Source: an uncultured Clostridia bacterium (GTDB lineage Bacteria > Bacillota > Clostridia > TANB77 > CAG-508). Taken from it: 13,069 nucleotides of DNA. A program made the position numbers and the translations under genes. Where the stretch lies: contig CAQYCU010000003.1 of NCBI GenBank assembly GCA_948919095.1, positions 17,196 to 30,264 on the forward strand, written 5' to 3'. The notes under the pieces were generated by a model. The model worked only from the letters and a program-made list of their open reading frames with translations. It ran no database searches and was not told the origin of the DNA. This document shows, one piece after another, positions 1 to 8,505 of this stretch (positions within the stretch are counted from its first letter, which is position 1; every line of letters begins with the position of its first letter).

Positions 1-24
1 TTTTTTTATAAGGAGGAATTAAAA

Positions 25-498
25 ATGGCCAATATAACAATGAATGCAAAAGATGCCATAAGTGCAAAATTAGCTGAATGTTATGTAACAATTGAGAATA
101 GAAGGTTCTTGTTAATGCAAGGAAAAGACTTTGAAGCGAAATTTGATAAAACTAAAAAAGAAATTAACATTTTAGGCAGAACAGGAGCAGGAAACAAATC
201 AAATGGTTGGAAAGGAACAGGAAAAATAACAATCTATAAAAATACATCAATATTTGATGAGCTTATGGAAAGATATAAAAATACTGGAGAAGATGTTTAT
301 TTTGATATTCAAGTAACAAACAATGATCCAACATCAGCAGCAGGAGTTTGTACAATGGTATTTATGGGATGTAATGTTGATGGTGGTGTTTTAGCTGCAT
401 TTGATGTAGATGGAGACTTCTTAGAACAAGAAATAAACTTTACATTTGAAGATTTTTCAAATCCTGAAAAATTTAAGCAATTAGCAGGTATGCAATAA
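25..498 (+). CDS. xkdM: Tail tube protein, XkdM-like
   Basis: This 157-residue protein resembles the XkdM/DUF2001 tail tube family of PBSX-type contractile tails. Its subunits stack into the inner tube through which DNA passes. The family look comes from the N-terminal region with an ENRRF motif, the central GRTGAGNKSNGWKGTG stretch followed by a KITIYKNTS strand, and a length typical of the family. The ATG at 25 follows AAGGAGG at 10-16 with good spacing. The gene sits directly upstream of the tail chaperone, as in PBSX and related prophages. The family assignment rests on recalled motifs and gene order, not on a search. The sheath gene expected upstream is outside the window. Confidence 0.85.
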   Translation: MANITMNAKDAISAKLAECYVTIENRRFLLMQGKDFEAKFDKTKKEINILGRTGAGNKSNGWKGTGKITIYKNTSIFDELMERYKNTGEDVYFDIQVTNNDPTSAAGVCTMVFMGCNVDGGVLAAFDVDGDFLEQEINFTFEDFSNPEKFKQLAGMQ

Positions 499-536
499 TA
501 AAAACTATAAAATTATTTTGAAAGGAAGAATAAGAT

Positions 537-944
537 ATGAGTTTAGAAAGTTTTATGATTAAAGATGAAATGAGAGAGAAAGAATATATTGCTTCTAAAA
601 GAATTACAGATAGTGAAGGTAATCCAGAGAAATGGAGAATTAAAACAATAACAGCTGATGAAAATGATGCATTAAGAAAACAATGTTATAAACAAGTACA
701 AAGTGGCAAGAGAATAAAACAAGAACTTGATGTTGTAAAGTATTTAGAGTTATTAGCTGAAGCTTGTATAGTTTATCCAGATTTACACAATGTAGAATTG
801 CAAAATTTTTATAATGAAATGGATCCAATAAAAGTGTTAAAGAAACATTTGTTAAATCCAGGAGAATATGATGACCTTATGGCTGAAATTCAAGAATTAA
901 ACGGATATAGTTTAGAGGAAGAGATTGAAGAAGCAAAAAACTAA
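537..944 (+). CDS. xkdN: Tail assembly chaperone, XkdN-like (short, gpG-type product)
   Basis: This 135-residue acidic protein lies between the tail tube and tape measure genes, the usual place of the tail assembly chaperone. Its KWRIKTITADENDALRK segment and acidic, helical C-terminus fit the XkdN/phage tail assembly chaperone family. The chaperone binds the tape measure protein and brings tube subunits to it, and is absent from the finished virion. The ATG at 537 follows AAGGAAG near 522. The frame ends ...AKN-stop on a slippery A AAA AAC run, so some ribosomes should continue into the longer product described separately. Confidence 0.85.
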   Translation: MSLESFMIKDEMREKEYIASKRITDSEGNPEKWRIKTITADENDALRKQCYKQVQSGKRIKQELDVVKYLELLAEACIVYPDLHNVELQNFYNEMDPIKVLKKHLLNPGEYDDLMAEIQELNGYSLEEEIEEAKN

Positions 945-1114
945 TTAGAGAAGGCGATAGTGATGCCGTATATGCACACTTTTGCCTTCAAAAACTTCAT
1001 AAATTCCCACATGAATTTTTAAGTCTAGATCGTAAAGAAAAGGCCTTTGTTATAGCATCAATACAAATAAAAGTAGAAGATGAGAAGAAAGAGGCAGCTA
1101 AAATGAAAAAATAA
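537..1114 (+). CDS. Tail assembly chaperone, -1 frameshift fusion (gpGT-type)
   Basis: This is the predicted 192-residue fusion made by a -1 slip at A AAA AAC (935-941). The first 135 residues are the short chaperone. Reading then continues in the -1 frame with LIREGDSDAVYAHF and ends at TAA 1112-1114. The extension contains FPHEFLSLDRKEKAFVIAS and a KIEDEKK-like helix (here KVEDEKK), resembling the second reading frame of XkdN-type chaperones. The extension has no good start codon or ribosome binding site of its own, and it fills an otherwise empty 200-base gap before the tape measure gene. The conserved -1 or -2 slip at this locus is established for many tailed phages. That it occurs here is inferred from the heptamer, open frame and downstream stem. 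Confidence 0.85.
935..989 (+). promoter_or_regulatory. Programmed -1 frameshift signal: slippery heptamer plus stem
   Basis: A AAA AAC occupies 935-941 in the correct codon phase (gcA AAA AAC), and the zero-frame stop TAA follows immediately at 942-944. After an 8-nt spacer, GAAGGC (950-955) can pair with GCCTTC (984-989), extended by a G-U pair across a long loop. A structure at this distance is a typical frameshift stimulator. The heptamer is certain; the stem was found by eye and is less certain. Confidence 0.8.
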
Positions 1115-1146
1115 TAATATCTTATTTTTTCTAAAAGGAGGAAATT

Positions 1147-3478
1147 ATGGGTACGATAAGAACCGCAATAGCCGTTCAAGATATGGCTTCCTCTGTATTT
1201 ACAAAAATACATTCTGGTATAACAAAAACAGTTACAGGTTTTAAAAATCTAAATAGTGAAATGTCAGTTGCACCAACAAAATCAATAAATAATGCAGAAA
1301 AACTTACTCAATCAGCTTTACAAACAGAATTAGCATATCAATCAGAATTACAAGTGCTAAAACAAGTTGAATCAGAAGCAAGAAAAATAGTAGCTGCACA
1401 AGGAACACAAACTACTGAAGCACAAGAAATAATTGCTAGTGTGCAAGAACAAAGAAATCTAGTACAGAATTTAAAAAATGATTATGATAATGTTTCTGAT
1501 AGTATAAAAAAAGCTCAAAATAATCAAGAAGAACTTAATAATAGTATGAATACAGCAAGTTCAAATGGAAGCAGTTTGTTGAGTAAAATTAAGAATATTG
1601 CACTTACAGCTGGAGGAATAGTAGGGGTAAAGAAACTTTTTGATTTATCAGATGATATGACATCAATATCATCAAGACTAGATTTAATAGTGGATGATAA
1701 TGGCAGTGTACAAGATTTAGAAAATAAAATTTTTGCTAGTGCAATGAGATCAAGAGGTGTTTATCAAGATACCGCTGATATGATAGGAAAACTAGGAACA
1801 CAAGCAAAAGGTGCATTTAAAAGTAATGATGAATTGATTGCATTCTCAGAACAACTAAACAAAAACTTTATATTAGCAGGAACTAGCCAACAAGGAATTG
1901 CATCAGCACAATTACAAATAACACAAGCTTTAGCTTCAGGAGTATTAAGAGGAGAGGAATTAAATGCTGTATTTGAAAATGCAACACCAATTATTCAAAA
2001 AATTGCTGATTATTTAGAGGTTGACATTGGAGAAATTAGAGGACTGGCAGCAGAAGGAAAGTTGTCTGCTCAAATTGTAAAAAATGCACTTCTATCAAGT
2101 GCAGATGAAACAAATGCACAATTTGAAAAAATGCCTATGACCTGGAGCCAAATTTGGACAAAAGCAAAAAATATAGCAGTAAAGTCATTAGAACCAGTAT
2201 TAAAGAAAATAAACGAACTTGCTAACAACCAAAGAATACAACAAATGTTTATTGGACTTATTAACGGAGCTGGATTAGTAGCACAAGCAATATTAGGATT
2301 AATTGAAGGTATTTCGTGGTTTATTAGTGTATTAGAACCAGTAGCACCTATTATTTTAGGAGTAGTTGCTGCTTATGTAGCATTTAATATTATTTCTGGA
2401 ATAACAAGTGGAATATTAGGAATAATGGCTACAAGGAAAGCAATAGATGGAGCTGCATCTATGTTACAAGCAGGAAAAACTATGACAGCAACTGTAGCAC
2501 AACATGGATTAAATGCAGCAATGTTAGCATGCCCTATTACTTGGATTATTATAGCAATAGTTGCATTAATAGCAATTTTGACATATTGGTGGTTTACAAA
2601 TGACAAAGTTGCATATGGGATTTTATATGCATGGGATGCACTTAGAATAGGCATAATGGTTGTTGGACTTGGAATACAAATGATGTTTTATGATTTGAGA
2701 CTAGGTTTACTGGCTTTGAAATTAGGATTTGAAGTAGTTTGTCTAGGAATACAAGGTGTATTTAATGGATTAGGAACACGGAATACAGCTTATAGTTCTT
2801 GGCATAATAACGATATTCCAGGGATTAGTTAATATGTTTATTGATGGTATAAATATGATGATTGATGCAGCAAATTCGATACCAGGAGTAAATCTTGAAA
2901 AAAAGGGGAAAGTAACTTGGGCAGATGATTATTCTTCAAAAATGCAGAATGATATTAATAGAAGAAATCAAGAAATGGCTGATAAATCAGCAGAGATAAT
3001 GAATACTCGTAATGAAATAGCAGACTTAGTGAGTGAAAAGAATTCAAAAATGCAAGAAGGAGCAAACAATATTATTAATAAAGCAATAGAAATGAATGAT
3101 ACAAGAGACCAAAGAGTTGCTGATAGAAACAATTGGATAAAAGATGCAGGAGCTGCTGTTAATAATGCCTTAGATAGTTTTTCATTAGATCCATCTAGTT
3201 TTGAAAATGGAACATTAGGAGATATTGCAGGTAACACTAAAAATATTGCTGACAATACTGCAGAAATATCTGAAGAAGATTTGAAATATTTAATTGATAT
3301 AGCAGAAAGAGATACTGTAAATAGATTTACAACTGTTCCACTTTCAATAAGCATAGTTAATGAAAATACGATTAATGGAGAAGATGACATAGACGGAATT
3401 GTGGATAAAGTAACAAGCAAAATGGCTGAAAAATTAGAAGAGGAACTAGAATATGTTTCTGATGGAGTACATGAATAG
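1147..3478 (+). CDS. xkdO: Tail tape measure protein, XkdO-like, read through a +1 shift at CGG 2779
   Basis: Read with a one-base skip at CGG 2779-2781, this gene encodes about 776 residues. Without the skip it ends at 2832 (561 residues) and the rest is a separate frame ending at 3478. The N-terminal half has a Gln/Asn-rich coiled coil (about residues 50-135). The conserved tape-measure domain follows (about 165-350), including RGEELNAVFENATPIIQKIA and MTWSQIWTKAKN. Long hydrophobic helices come next (about 370-480), and a helical C-terminus contains MFIDGINMMIDAANSIPGV. Such proteins set tail length. A TAG at 2771-2773 in the +1 frame and the zero-frame stop at 2830 confine the shift to 2774-2829. 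The ATG at 1147 follows AAAGGAGG (1134-1141). Confidence 0.87.
2779..2782 (+). promoter_or_regulatory. In-frame CGG with apparent +1 frameshift (tape measure)
   Basis: The zero frame reads gga aca CGG aat and runs to a stop at 2830. Skipping the C gives aca (c) gga ata cag, that is GT-GIQL, which joins without a stop to GLVNMFIDG at 2834. Only one CGG lies in the interval where the shift must occur (2774-2829). Confidence 0.75.
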
Positions 3479-3490
3479 GAGGAGTAAAAA

Positions 3491-4171
3491 ATGGCTTATT
3501 ATTTTTATTTAGGAAATGTGCTTCTTCCTGTTCCTCCTAAAAAACTTGATATGAAAATAGACAATAAGAACAAAACATATGATTTGATTAATAATTCGCA
3601 AATTAATATTTTAAAAAGCCCAGGATTAACAAGTATAGAATTTGAAATATTACTTCCAAATTCAAAATATCCATTTGCAATGTACAAAGATAGTTTTCAA
3701 AATGCAAAGTATTATTTGAAAATATTGGAACAATTAAAAATAAATAAATCTGCGTTTCAATTTATAGTTGTTAGAAAATTTCCTAATGGAAAAGACATAT
3801 ATAGTACAAATATTAAGGTATCATTAGAAGATTATACTATAACAGACACAACTGACGAGGGATTTGATAATAAAGTGAAAATAAAATTGAAACAATATAG
3901 AGAATATTCTACAAAGACAATGCAAATAACGATAAAACAATATAAACCACCAGTAGTAACAAGAACTGTAACTACAAATAATACTGCAGCTGCAGCACCG
4001 CAACCAAGTGGACAAAATTATACAGTAAAAAGAGGCGATTGCTTGTGGAATATAGCAAAGAAGTTTTATGGTAATGGAAGTAAGTATACAACAATTTACA
4101 ATGCGAATAGAGATAAAATAAAGAATCCTAATCTTATTTATCCAAATCAAGTCTTATGGATACCAGCATAA
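3491..4171 (+). CDS. xkdP: LysM-containing baseplate protein, XkdP-like
   Basis: This 226-residue protein has an N-terminal tail-associated domain (about 1-150) and a C-terminal LysM domain (about 176-225). The LysM part carries the signature YTVKRGDCLWNIAKKFYG and ends NPNLIYPNQVLWIPA. A proline/alanine/threonine-rich linker (AAAAPQPSG) separates the two. LysM modules bind peptidoglycan or act as structural elements in contractile tail hubs. The position between tape measure and hub matches XkdP of PBSX. The ATG at 3491 follows AGGAGG (3477-3482), which overlaps the tape measure stop. No frameshift is needed: the frame is open throughout. Confidence 0.9.
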   Translation: MAYYFYLGNVLLPVPPKKLDMKIDNKNKTYDLINNSQINILKSPGLTSIEFEILLPNSKYPFAMYKDSFQNAKYYLKILEQLKINKSAFQFIVVRKFPNGKDIYSTNIKVSLEDYTITDTTDEGFDNKVKIKLKQYREYSTKTMQITIKQYKPPVVTRTVTTNNTAAAAPQPSGQNYTVKRGDCLWNIAKKFYGNGSKYTTIYNANRDKIKNPNLIYPNQVLWIPA

Positions 4172-4185
4172 GATAGGAGGAAAAG

Positions 4186-5149
4186 ATGGGCCAACAATTA
4201 TTAATACAAAATGAAAATACAGTATATGAACCAGTAGCTCAAGATGAAATTACTTGGACTACGGAACGAAAAGGAGCAGCTGGAAAATTAGAATTCAAAG
4301 TAATAAAAGATGATATTTTGAAATTTGAAGAAGGAAATCCAGTTGCTTTTAAAGTAGATAATACAAATTTGTTTTATGGTTTTGTTTTTAAGAAAAAAAT
4401 GGATAAAACAAAAATTGTAACGACAACTGCATACGACCAATTAAGATATTTAAAAAATAAAGATACTAGAGTATATACAAATAAAAGAGCTGATGAAGTG
4501 GTAAAATCTATTGCAAATGACTATCAATTAAATGTTGGTGTTTTGGAAAATACAGAATATGTAATAGCAAAAAAAGCAGAAAGTAATCAATCTTTATTTG
4601 ATATTATATTAAATGCATTAGATGAAACAATCAGAAATAAAAAAGAAATGTATGTCTTATATGATGACTTTGGAAAATTGTGTTTAAAGAATTTAGAAAG
4701 AATGAAAGTAGGTTTAATTATTGATGAAGAAACTGGAGAAAATTACGACTATGAAAGTTCAATTGATTCAGATACATATAATCAAATTAAATTAACATAT
4801 GACAATTCAGACACAGGAAAAAGGGAAGTATATATGGCAAAAGACTCTAGCAATATTGAAAAATGGGGAGTTTTACAATACTTTGATACCATAGATGAAA
4901 AAACAAATCGGAGCAGTGAAAGCAAAGGCATTATTAGAATTATATAATCAAAAAACTAAAGGACTAACAATAAAAAATGCACTAGGAGATGTAAGGGTAA
5001 GAGGCGGATCACTTATAATAGTGAATCTAGTTTTAGATGATGTTAAGTTACAAAATTTTATGTTGGTAGAAAAAGCAAAACATACTTTTAAAAATGGAGA
5101 ACACTTTATGGACCTAACATTAAGAGGACAAAACTTTATATCTTCATAG
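4186..5149 (+). CDS. xkdQ: Baseplate hub protein, XkdQ-like, read through a +1 shift at CGG 4909
   Basis: With one base skipped at CGG 4909-4911 this encodes about 320 residues, close to the usual XkdQ length. Unshifted, the frame ends at 4947 (253 residues). The first part shows ITWTTERKGAAGKLEFKV, GNPVAFKVDNTNLFYGFVF and YDQLRYLKNKDT, typical of the hub/gpD-like tail protein family. The part after the shift has AKALLELYNQKTKGLTIK and GDVRVRGGSLIIV, the family's C-terminal barrel. A stop at 4892-4894 in the +1 frame and the zero-frame stop at 4945 confine the shift to 4895-4944. The hub anchors the tail tip and the start of the tube. The ATG at 4186 follows AGGAGG (4175-4180). Confidence 0.88.
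4909..4912 (+). promoter_or_regulatory. In-frame CGG with apparent +1 frameshift (hub gene)
   Basis: The zero frame reads aca aat CGG agc; skipping the C gives aat (c) gga gca gtg aaa, joining DEKTN to GAVKAKALLELYN. It is the only CGG in the permitted interval 4895-4944. The A-run at 4896-4903 is another place where an indel could hide, so the exact point is less certain here than in the fibre or baseplate J genes. Confidence 0.75.
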
Positions 5150-5162
5150 GAGGTAAAAGTAG

Positions 5163-5582
5163 ATGGGAAGCTCATTAGGAGAAGTAATAAAAAGGATGGC
5201 AGTAGGGGCAAATGATGCAAATGCTCCTACTTCTGTTTTATTTGGAACTGTAACAAGTGTTAATCCACTTGAAATTGCAGTAGAACAAAAGATGAAATTA
5301 ACAAAAGAATTTTTAGTTCTTACTAAAAATGTTAAGGACTATACAGTAGATGTTACTGTGAATTGGTCGACAGAAACAAGAAGTTTAAATGCGAACCATT
5401 CTCATACAGTAACAGGAGATGCAACAGTAGAAGTGCAAAATGAAAATATTGGATTATCACATAATCATACAGTAAGTGGTAGAAAAACAATAACTATACA
5501 CAATGGACTAAAAACAAATGATAATGTGATATTACTACAACAGCAAGGAGCAAATAACTATATTGTACTAGATAAATTTTAA
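5163..5582 (+). CDS. DUF2577-type baseplate/tail protein
   Basis: This 139-residue protein resembles the DUF2577 family found between XkdQ and XkdS in PBSX-like tails (XkdR position). It starts with a short helix (GEVIKRMAVGANDANAPTSVLFGTV), then an OB-like strand region with NPLEIAVEQKMKL and LTKEFLVLTKNV. Two histidine-bearing repeats, HSHTVTG (about residue 80) and HNHTVSG (about 102), could bind metal in a needle-like or beta-helical structure; that is inference. It ends with the usual NDNVILLQQQGANNYIVLDKF. The ATG at 5163 follows AGGAGG (5149-5154), overlapping the hub gene's end. The exact role of the family is not well defined. Confidence 0.8.
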   Translation: MGSSLGEVIKRMAVGANDANAPTSVLFGTVTSVNPLEIAVEQKMKLTKEFLVLTKNVKDYTVDVTVNWSTETRSLNANHSHTVTGDATVEVQNENIGLSHNHTVSGRKTITIHNGLKTNDNVILLQQQGANNYIVLDKF

Positions 5583-5600
5583 AAGAAAGGTGGTAAAAAA

Positions 5601-6005
5601 ATGACACCTAATACTGATAATATATTGTTAACTAATTTAGAAACAGCTACAGAACAAACTAGTAGAACTTATTATTTAGATGTAGAAAAAAATATTATAT
5701 CAAATTATTGTGATGGTATTGAGGCAATGAAACAAACAATATATTGTATTTTAAATACAGAACGTTTTAATCACCTTATATACAGTTGGAATTATGGAAT
5801 AGAAATAGAACATTTAATTGGGGAAAGTATAACATATGTTATTCCAGAATTAGAGAGGGTAATAAACGAGGCATTGATCCAAGATTCAAGAGTAGTTCAA
5901 GTAAGTGATTTTAAATTTGAAGTAAATAAAAATAAAGTAATAGTTACATTTAAAGTAATTACAACTGTTGGAAATATTGAAATTGAAAAGGTGGTGAGTA
6001 TTTAA
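5601..6005 (+). CDS. xkdS: DUF2634 / XkdS-like baseplate protein (gp25-like wedge)
   Basis: This 134-residue protein fits the DUF2634/XkdS family, related to the gp25-type baseplate wedge proteins. It shows RTYYLDVEKNIISNYCDGIEAMKQTIYCILNTERF near the N-terminus, WNYGIEIEHLIG in the middle and a conserved VTFKV...NIEIEKVV end. gp25-like proteins connect the inner baseplate to the sheath. The ATG at 5601 follows AAAGGTGG. The stop at 6003-6005 is immediately followed by the baseplate J start at 6007, suggesting translational coupling. Confidence 0.85.
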   Translation: MTPNTDNILLTNLETATEQTSRTYYLDVEKNIISNYCDGIEAMKQTIYCILNTERFNHLIYSWNYGIEIEHLIGESITYVIPELERVINEALIQDSRVVQVSDFKFEVNKNKVIVTFKVITTVGNIEIEKVVSI

Positions 6006-6006
6006 G

Positions 6007-7096
6007 ATGGAAATTGAAAACTTAGATGAATATTTTAATTATGATACTATATTACAAAGAATGCTAGACAACGTGTCAAGTAAGGTAGATAAGCGAGAAG
6101 GTTCTATTATTTATGATGCAATAGCTCCGTGTGCTTCTGAACTGGCACAAATGTATATTACATTAAAGAATAATATTGACTTAGTATTTTTGGATACTGC
6201 ACCAAATGAATATTTAGACAGACTAGCAAATCAATCAGGTGTTGAAAGAAGAGAAGCAACATTTGCAATAAAAGAAGCAACATTTTATGATGAAGAAAAT
6301 AACTTAATGGATATACCAATTGGGGAAAGATTTAGCATTGATGATTTAATATTTAAGGCAACAGAAAAGATATCATTAGGAATATATAAAGTAGAATGTG
6401 AAACAGCAGGTATTATTGGAAATGGGGTAACAGGAAACTTAATACCAATAAATTATATACAGAACTTAGCAAAAGCAGAAATAACTGAATTATTAATTCC
6501 AGGAGAAGATGAAGAAGATGATGAAACATTGAGAGCAAGACTACTTGAACAAACAACAGAAAAAGCATTTGCTGGAAATGTAATTGATTATAAAAACAAA
6601 ACTAAAGAAATTAATGGAGTAGGAGCTGTTAAAGTTACACCAATTTGGAATCGGACCAGGAACAGTAAAACTTACAATATTAAATAGTGAATTTAACAAA
6701 GCATCTGAGTTATTAGTAAATAATGTACAAACAGAAATATGTCCAGATCTTTCTGAAGAAGGATTAGGATTAGCACCAATAGGGCATAAAGTAACAGTAG
6801 TTACAGTAGATGAAAAAGAAATTGCAATAAATGCCCAAATAACGACTAATGGAGAAATAACAACAGAAGATTTAAAAGAAAATATAGCAAAAGAAGTAAA
6901 TAATTATTTACTAGAATTAAGAAAGGAATGGGAAGATTCTAATTCACTAATTGTTAGAAAAGCAAGAATTGAAGCATTAATCTTAAATATTGAAGGTGTG
7001 ATAGATGTCTCTAATGTTACATTAAATGGAGGCACAGAGAACATAAGCCTTAAAGAATTTGAAGTTCCTGTTTTAAAAGAGGTGGTTATAGAATGA
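6007..7096 (+). CDS. xkdT: Baseplate J-like protein, XkdT-like, read through a +1 shift at CGG 6652
   Basis: With one base skipped at CGG 6652-6654 this encodes about 362 residues, the usual length for XkdT/baseplate J (gp6-like wedge). Unshifted it stops at 6687 (226 residues). The N-terminus has KREGSIIYDAIAPCASELAQMY and LDRLANQSGVERREAT, and the middle has GIIGNGVTGNLIPI and GEDEEDDETLRARLLE, all family hallmarks. After the skip the frame gives WN-GPGTVKLTIL, and the WNGPGTV motif is strongly conserved in this family, so the glycine restored by the shift is the expected one. The shift must lie in 6623-6684. The stop TGA (7094-7096) overlaps the next ATG. The ribosome binding site is GGTGGTGAG near 5990. 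Confidence 0.93.
6652..6655 (+). promoter_or_regulatory. In-frame CGG with apparent +1 frameshift (baseplate J)
   Basis: The zero frame reads tgg aat CGG acc; skipping the C gives tgg aat (c) gga cca gga aca gta, that is WNGPGTV. Family knowledge leaves no residue between N and G, so this is a one-base excess, not a larger deletion. It is the only CGG in the permitted interval 6623-6684. Confidence 0.85.
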
Positions 7097-7692
7097 AATT
7101 AAATGAATATATGCCACCATTTTTAAAAGATGTTAGAGAATTTAAAGAAATATTTGCTACTGAAGATAAAGAACTAGAATATATGAATAATTTAATTGCT
7201 AGTATGTTAACAGAAGTAATAGTAAAAACAGCTAATTCTTATGGATTAACTAGATATGAAAAAATATATGAAATTACAGACATAGCATCAACAGTTGAAG
7301 CAAGAAGGACGAATATACTTCTAAAAATAAATAACAGAGTACCATATACAAAAAAGTGGTTAGTAAATTTGTTAGATGCAGTTATTGGAAAAGATGCTTA
7401 TACTTTAAAAATAGATGAATCAAATTATTTGATAAATATAGAAACTACATTGAATTATTCTGAAGCAATGGAAACATTAAAAAAGGAATTAGCACTTGAA
7501 ATACCAGCAAATATGAAATTGAATTATGATCTTGTTACAAATATGAAATTGAATATAGCAGCAATAATAACACAGCAACATGATAATTTAAAAATATCAT
7601 CAGGAATTGCAGATATAGAAGAAAAAATTCAATTGAATGTTAGTAATTATGTAGCAGTAAAAATAAATATTGATGATTACATAAAAATTTAA
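7093..7692 (+). CDS. xkdU: DUF2313 / XkdU-like tail protein
   Basis: This 199-residue protein matches the XkdU/YmfQ (DUF2313) family at the same position, just after baseplate J. It shows YMPPFLKDVREFKEIFATEDKE at the N-terminus, then helices with YEKIYEI and EARRTNILLKINNR, and a ferredoxin-like stretch (YTLKID...YLINIETTLN...EIPANMKLNYDL). In phage Mu the family member (gp48) is a baseplate wedge component that links baseplate J to the fibres. The start overlaps the baseplate J stop (ATGA), pointing to coupled translation. No frameshift is needed. Confidence 0.88.
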   Translation: MKLNEYMPPFLKDVREFKEIFATEDKELEYMNNLIASMLTEVIVKTANSYGLTRYEKIYEITDIASTVEARRTNILLKINNRVPYTKKWLVNLLDAVIGKDAYTLKIDESNYLINIETTLNYSEAMETLKKELALEIPANMKLNYDLVTNMKLNIAAIITQQHDNLKISSGIADIEEKIQLNVSNYVAVKINIDDYIKI

Positions 7693-7706
7693 AAAGGAGG
7701 AAAAAT

Positions 7707-8505
7707 ATGAGCTTTGAAAGAATGATAGTAACAACAAAAGGATCTTTATTGTCAGCGAAAACACTTCAAGGAAAAACAATAAAATTTGTTAATGTAGAAG
7801 TTCGGAAGTGGAGAACTGATAGGTAATGCTGTCGATAAAACCGAGTTAACTACTAAAGAGATAGAATGTAATATTCTTAGTTCAAATATTATAAATGATA
7901 AGCAAATACGTTTATCATTTTATTTTAAGAATACAGATGCTAAAAGACCATTTTATTTTAGAGAAATTGGGTTGTTTGCAATAGATCCAGATACAAAGGA
8001 AAAAGTGTTATATGCTTATACAAATGCTGGAACAGAAGCGGAATATATTAACAATTCTACTACCATAAATAATACCAAAACCATAGATATAGATGTGGTA
8101 ATTGATAATGCAACAGAGATTACAGTAGAATTAGCACAACCATCACCTTATGCAACAAAGGATGATATGAATCAATTTAAAAAGAAAATTGAAATGCAAC
8201 AACTAGAATATACCCCAAGATATGAAACAATTATATTAAATGTTAATAATTGGGTTCAAAATGAAACTACACAAAATTATGAATATAGCATCACAGACAA
8301 TAAAATAACAGCTAATCACTTGGTAGAGGGATATCCAGATTTAGAAAATCAAAAAAGACTATCTAATGGATATACAGAAAGTTTTGATGGTGGATATAAG
8401 ATAATAACATCAGAACTACCAACAGAAAACATAACAATGAACATATCAATTCAAAAAGTAATTTCAAATACAGAAAATACAGAGGAAGGAGGAGAACAAA
8501 GATGA
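7707..8505 (+). CDS. Tail fibre / tail-collar fibre N-terminal-type protein, read through a +1 shift at CGG 7803
   Basis: The ATG at 7707 follows a perfect AAGGAGG (7694-7700). Unshifted it reads only 39 codons, to TAA 7824. With one base skipped at CGG 7803-7805 it becomes about 265 residues ending at 8505. The start (MSFERMIVTTKGSLLSAKTLQGK...), VEVGSGEL and RPFYFREIGLFAIDPD are typical of the phage tail-collar fibre N-terminal family that attaches fibres to the baseplate. A later segment (PSPYATKDDMNQFKKKIE) is also common there. A TAG at 7795-7797 in the +1 frame confines the shift to 7798-7823, only 26 bases. The stop overlaps the next start (ATGA). The C-terminal third is not recognised. 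Confidence 0.88.
7803..7806 (+). promoter_or_regulatory. In-frame CGG with apparent +1 frameshift (fibre gene)
   Basis: The zero frame reads gaa gtt CGG aag; skipping the C gives gtt (c) gga agt gga gaa, that is V-GSGEL, the usual sequence at this point of the family. Stops in the two frames confine the shift to 7798-7823, making this the best localised of the six sites. With only the zero frame the protein would be 39 residues. Confidence 0.85.

Noticed and set aside
2373..2654. Minus-strand open frames inside tail genes, such as this one and 2968-3420
   Set aside because: They are shadows of well-supported + strand genes, show no family features and have no start signals.
4896..4903. A slippery A-run just before CGG 4909 as the true shift site
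   Set aside because: The needed change is +1, which a -1 slip does not give, and the run is not in the X XXY YYZ codon phase. The other five sites lack such a run.
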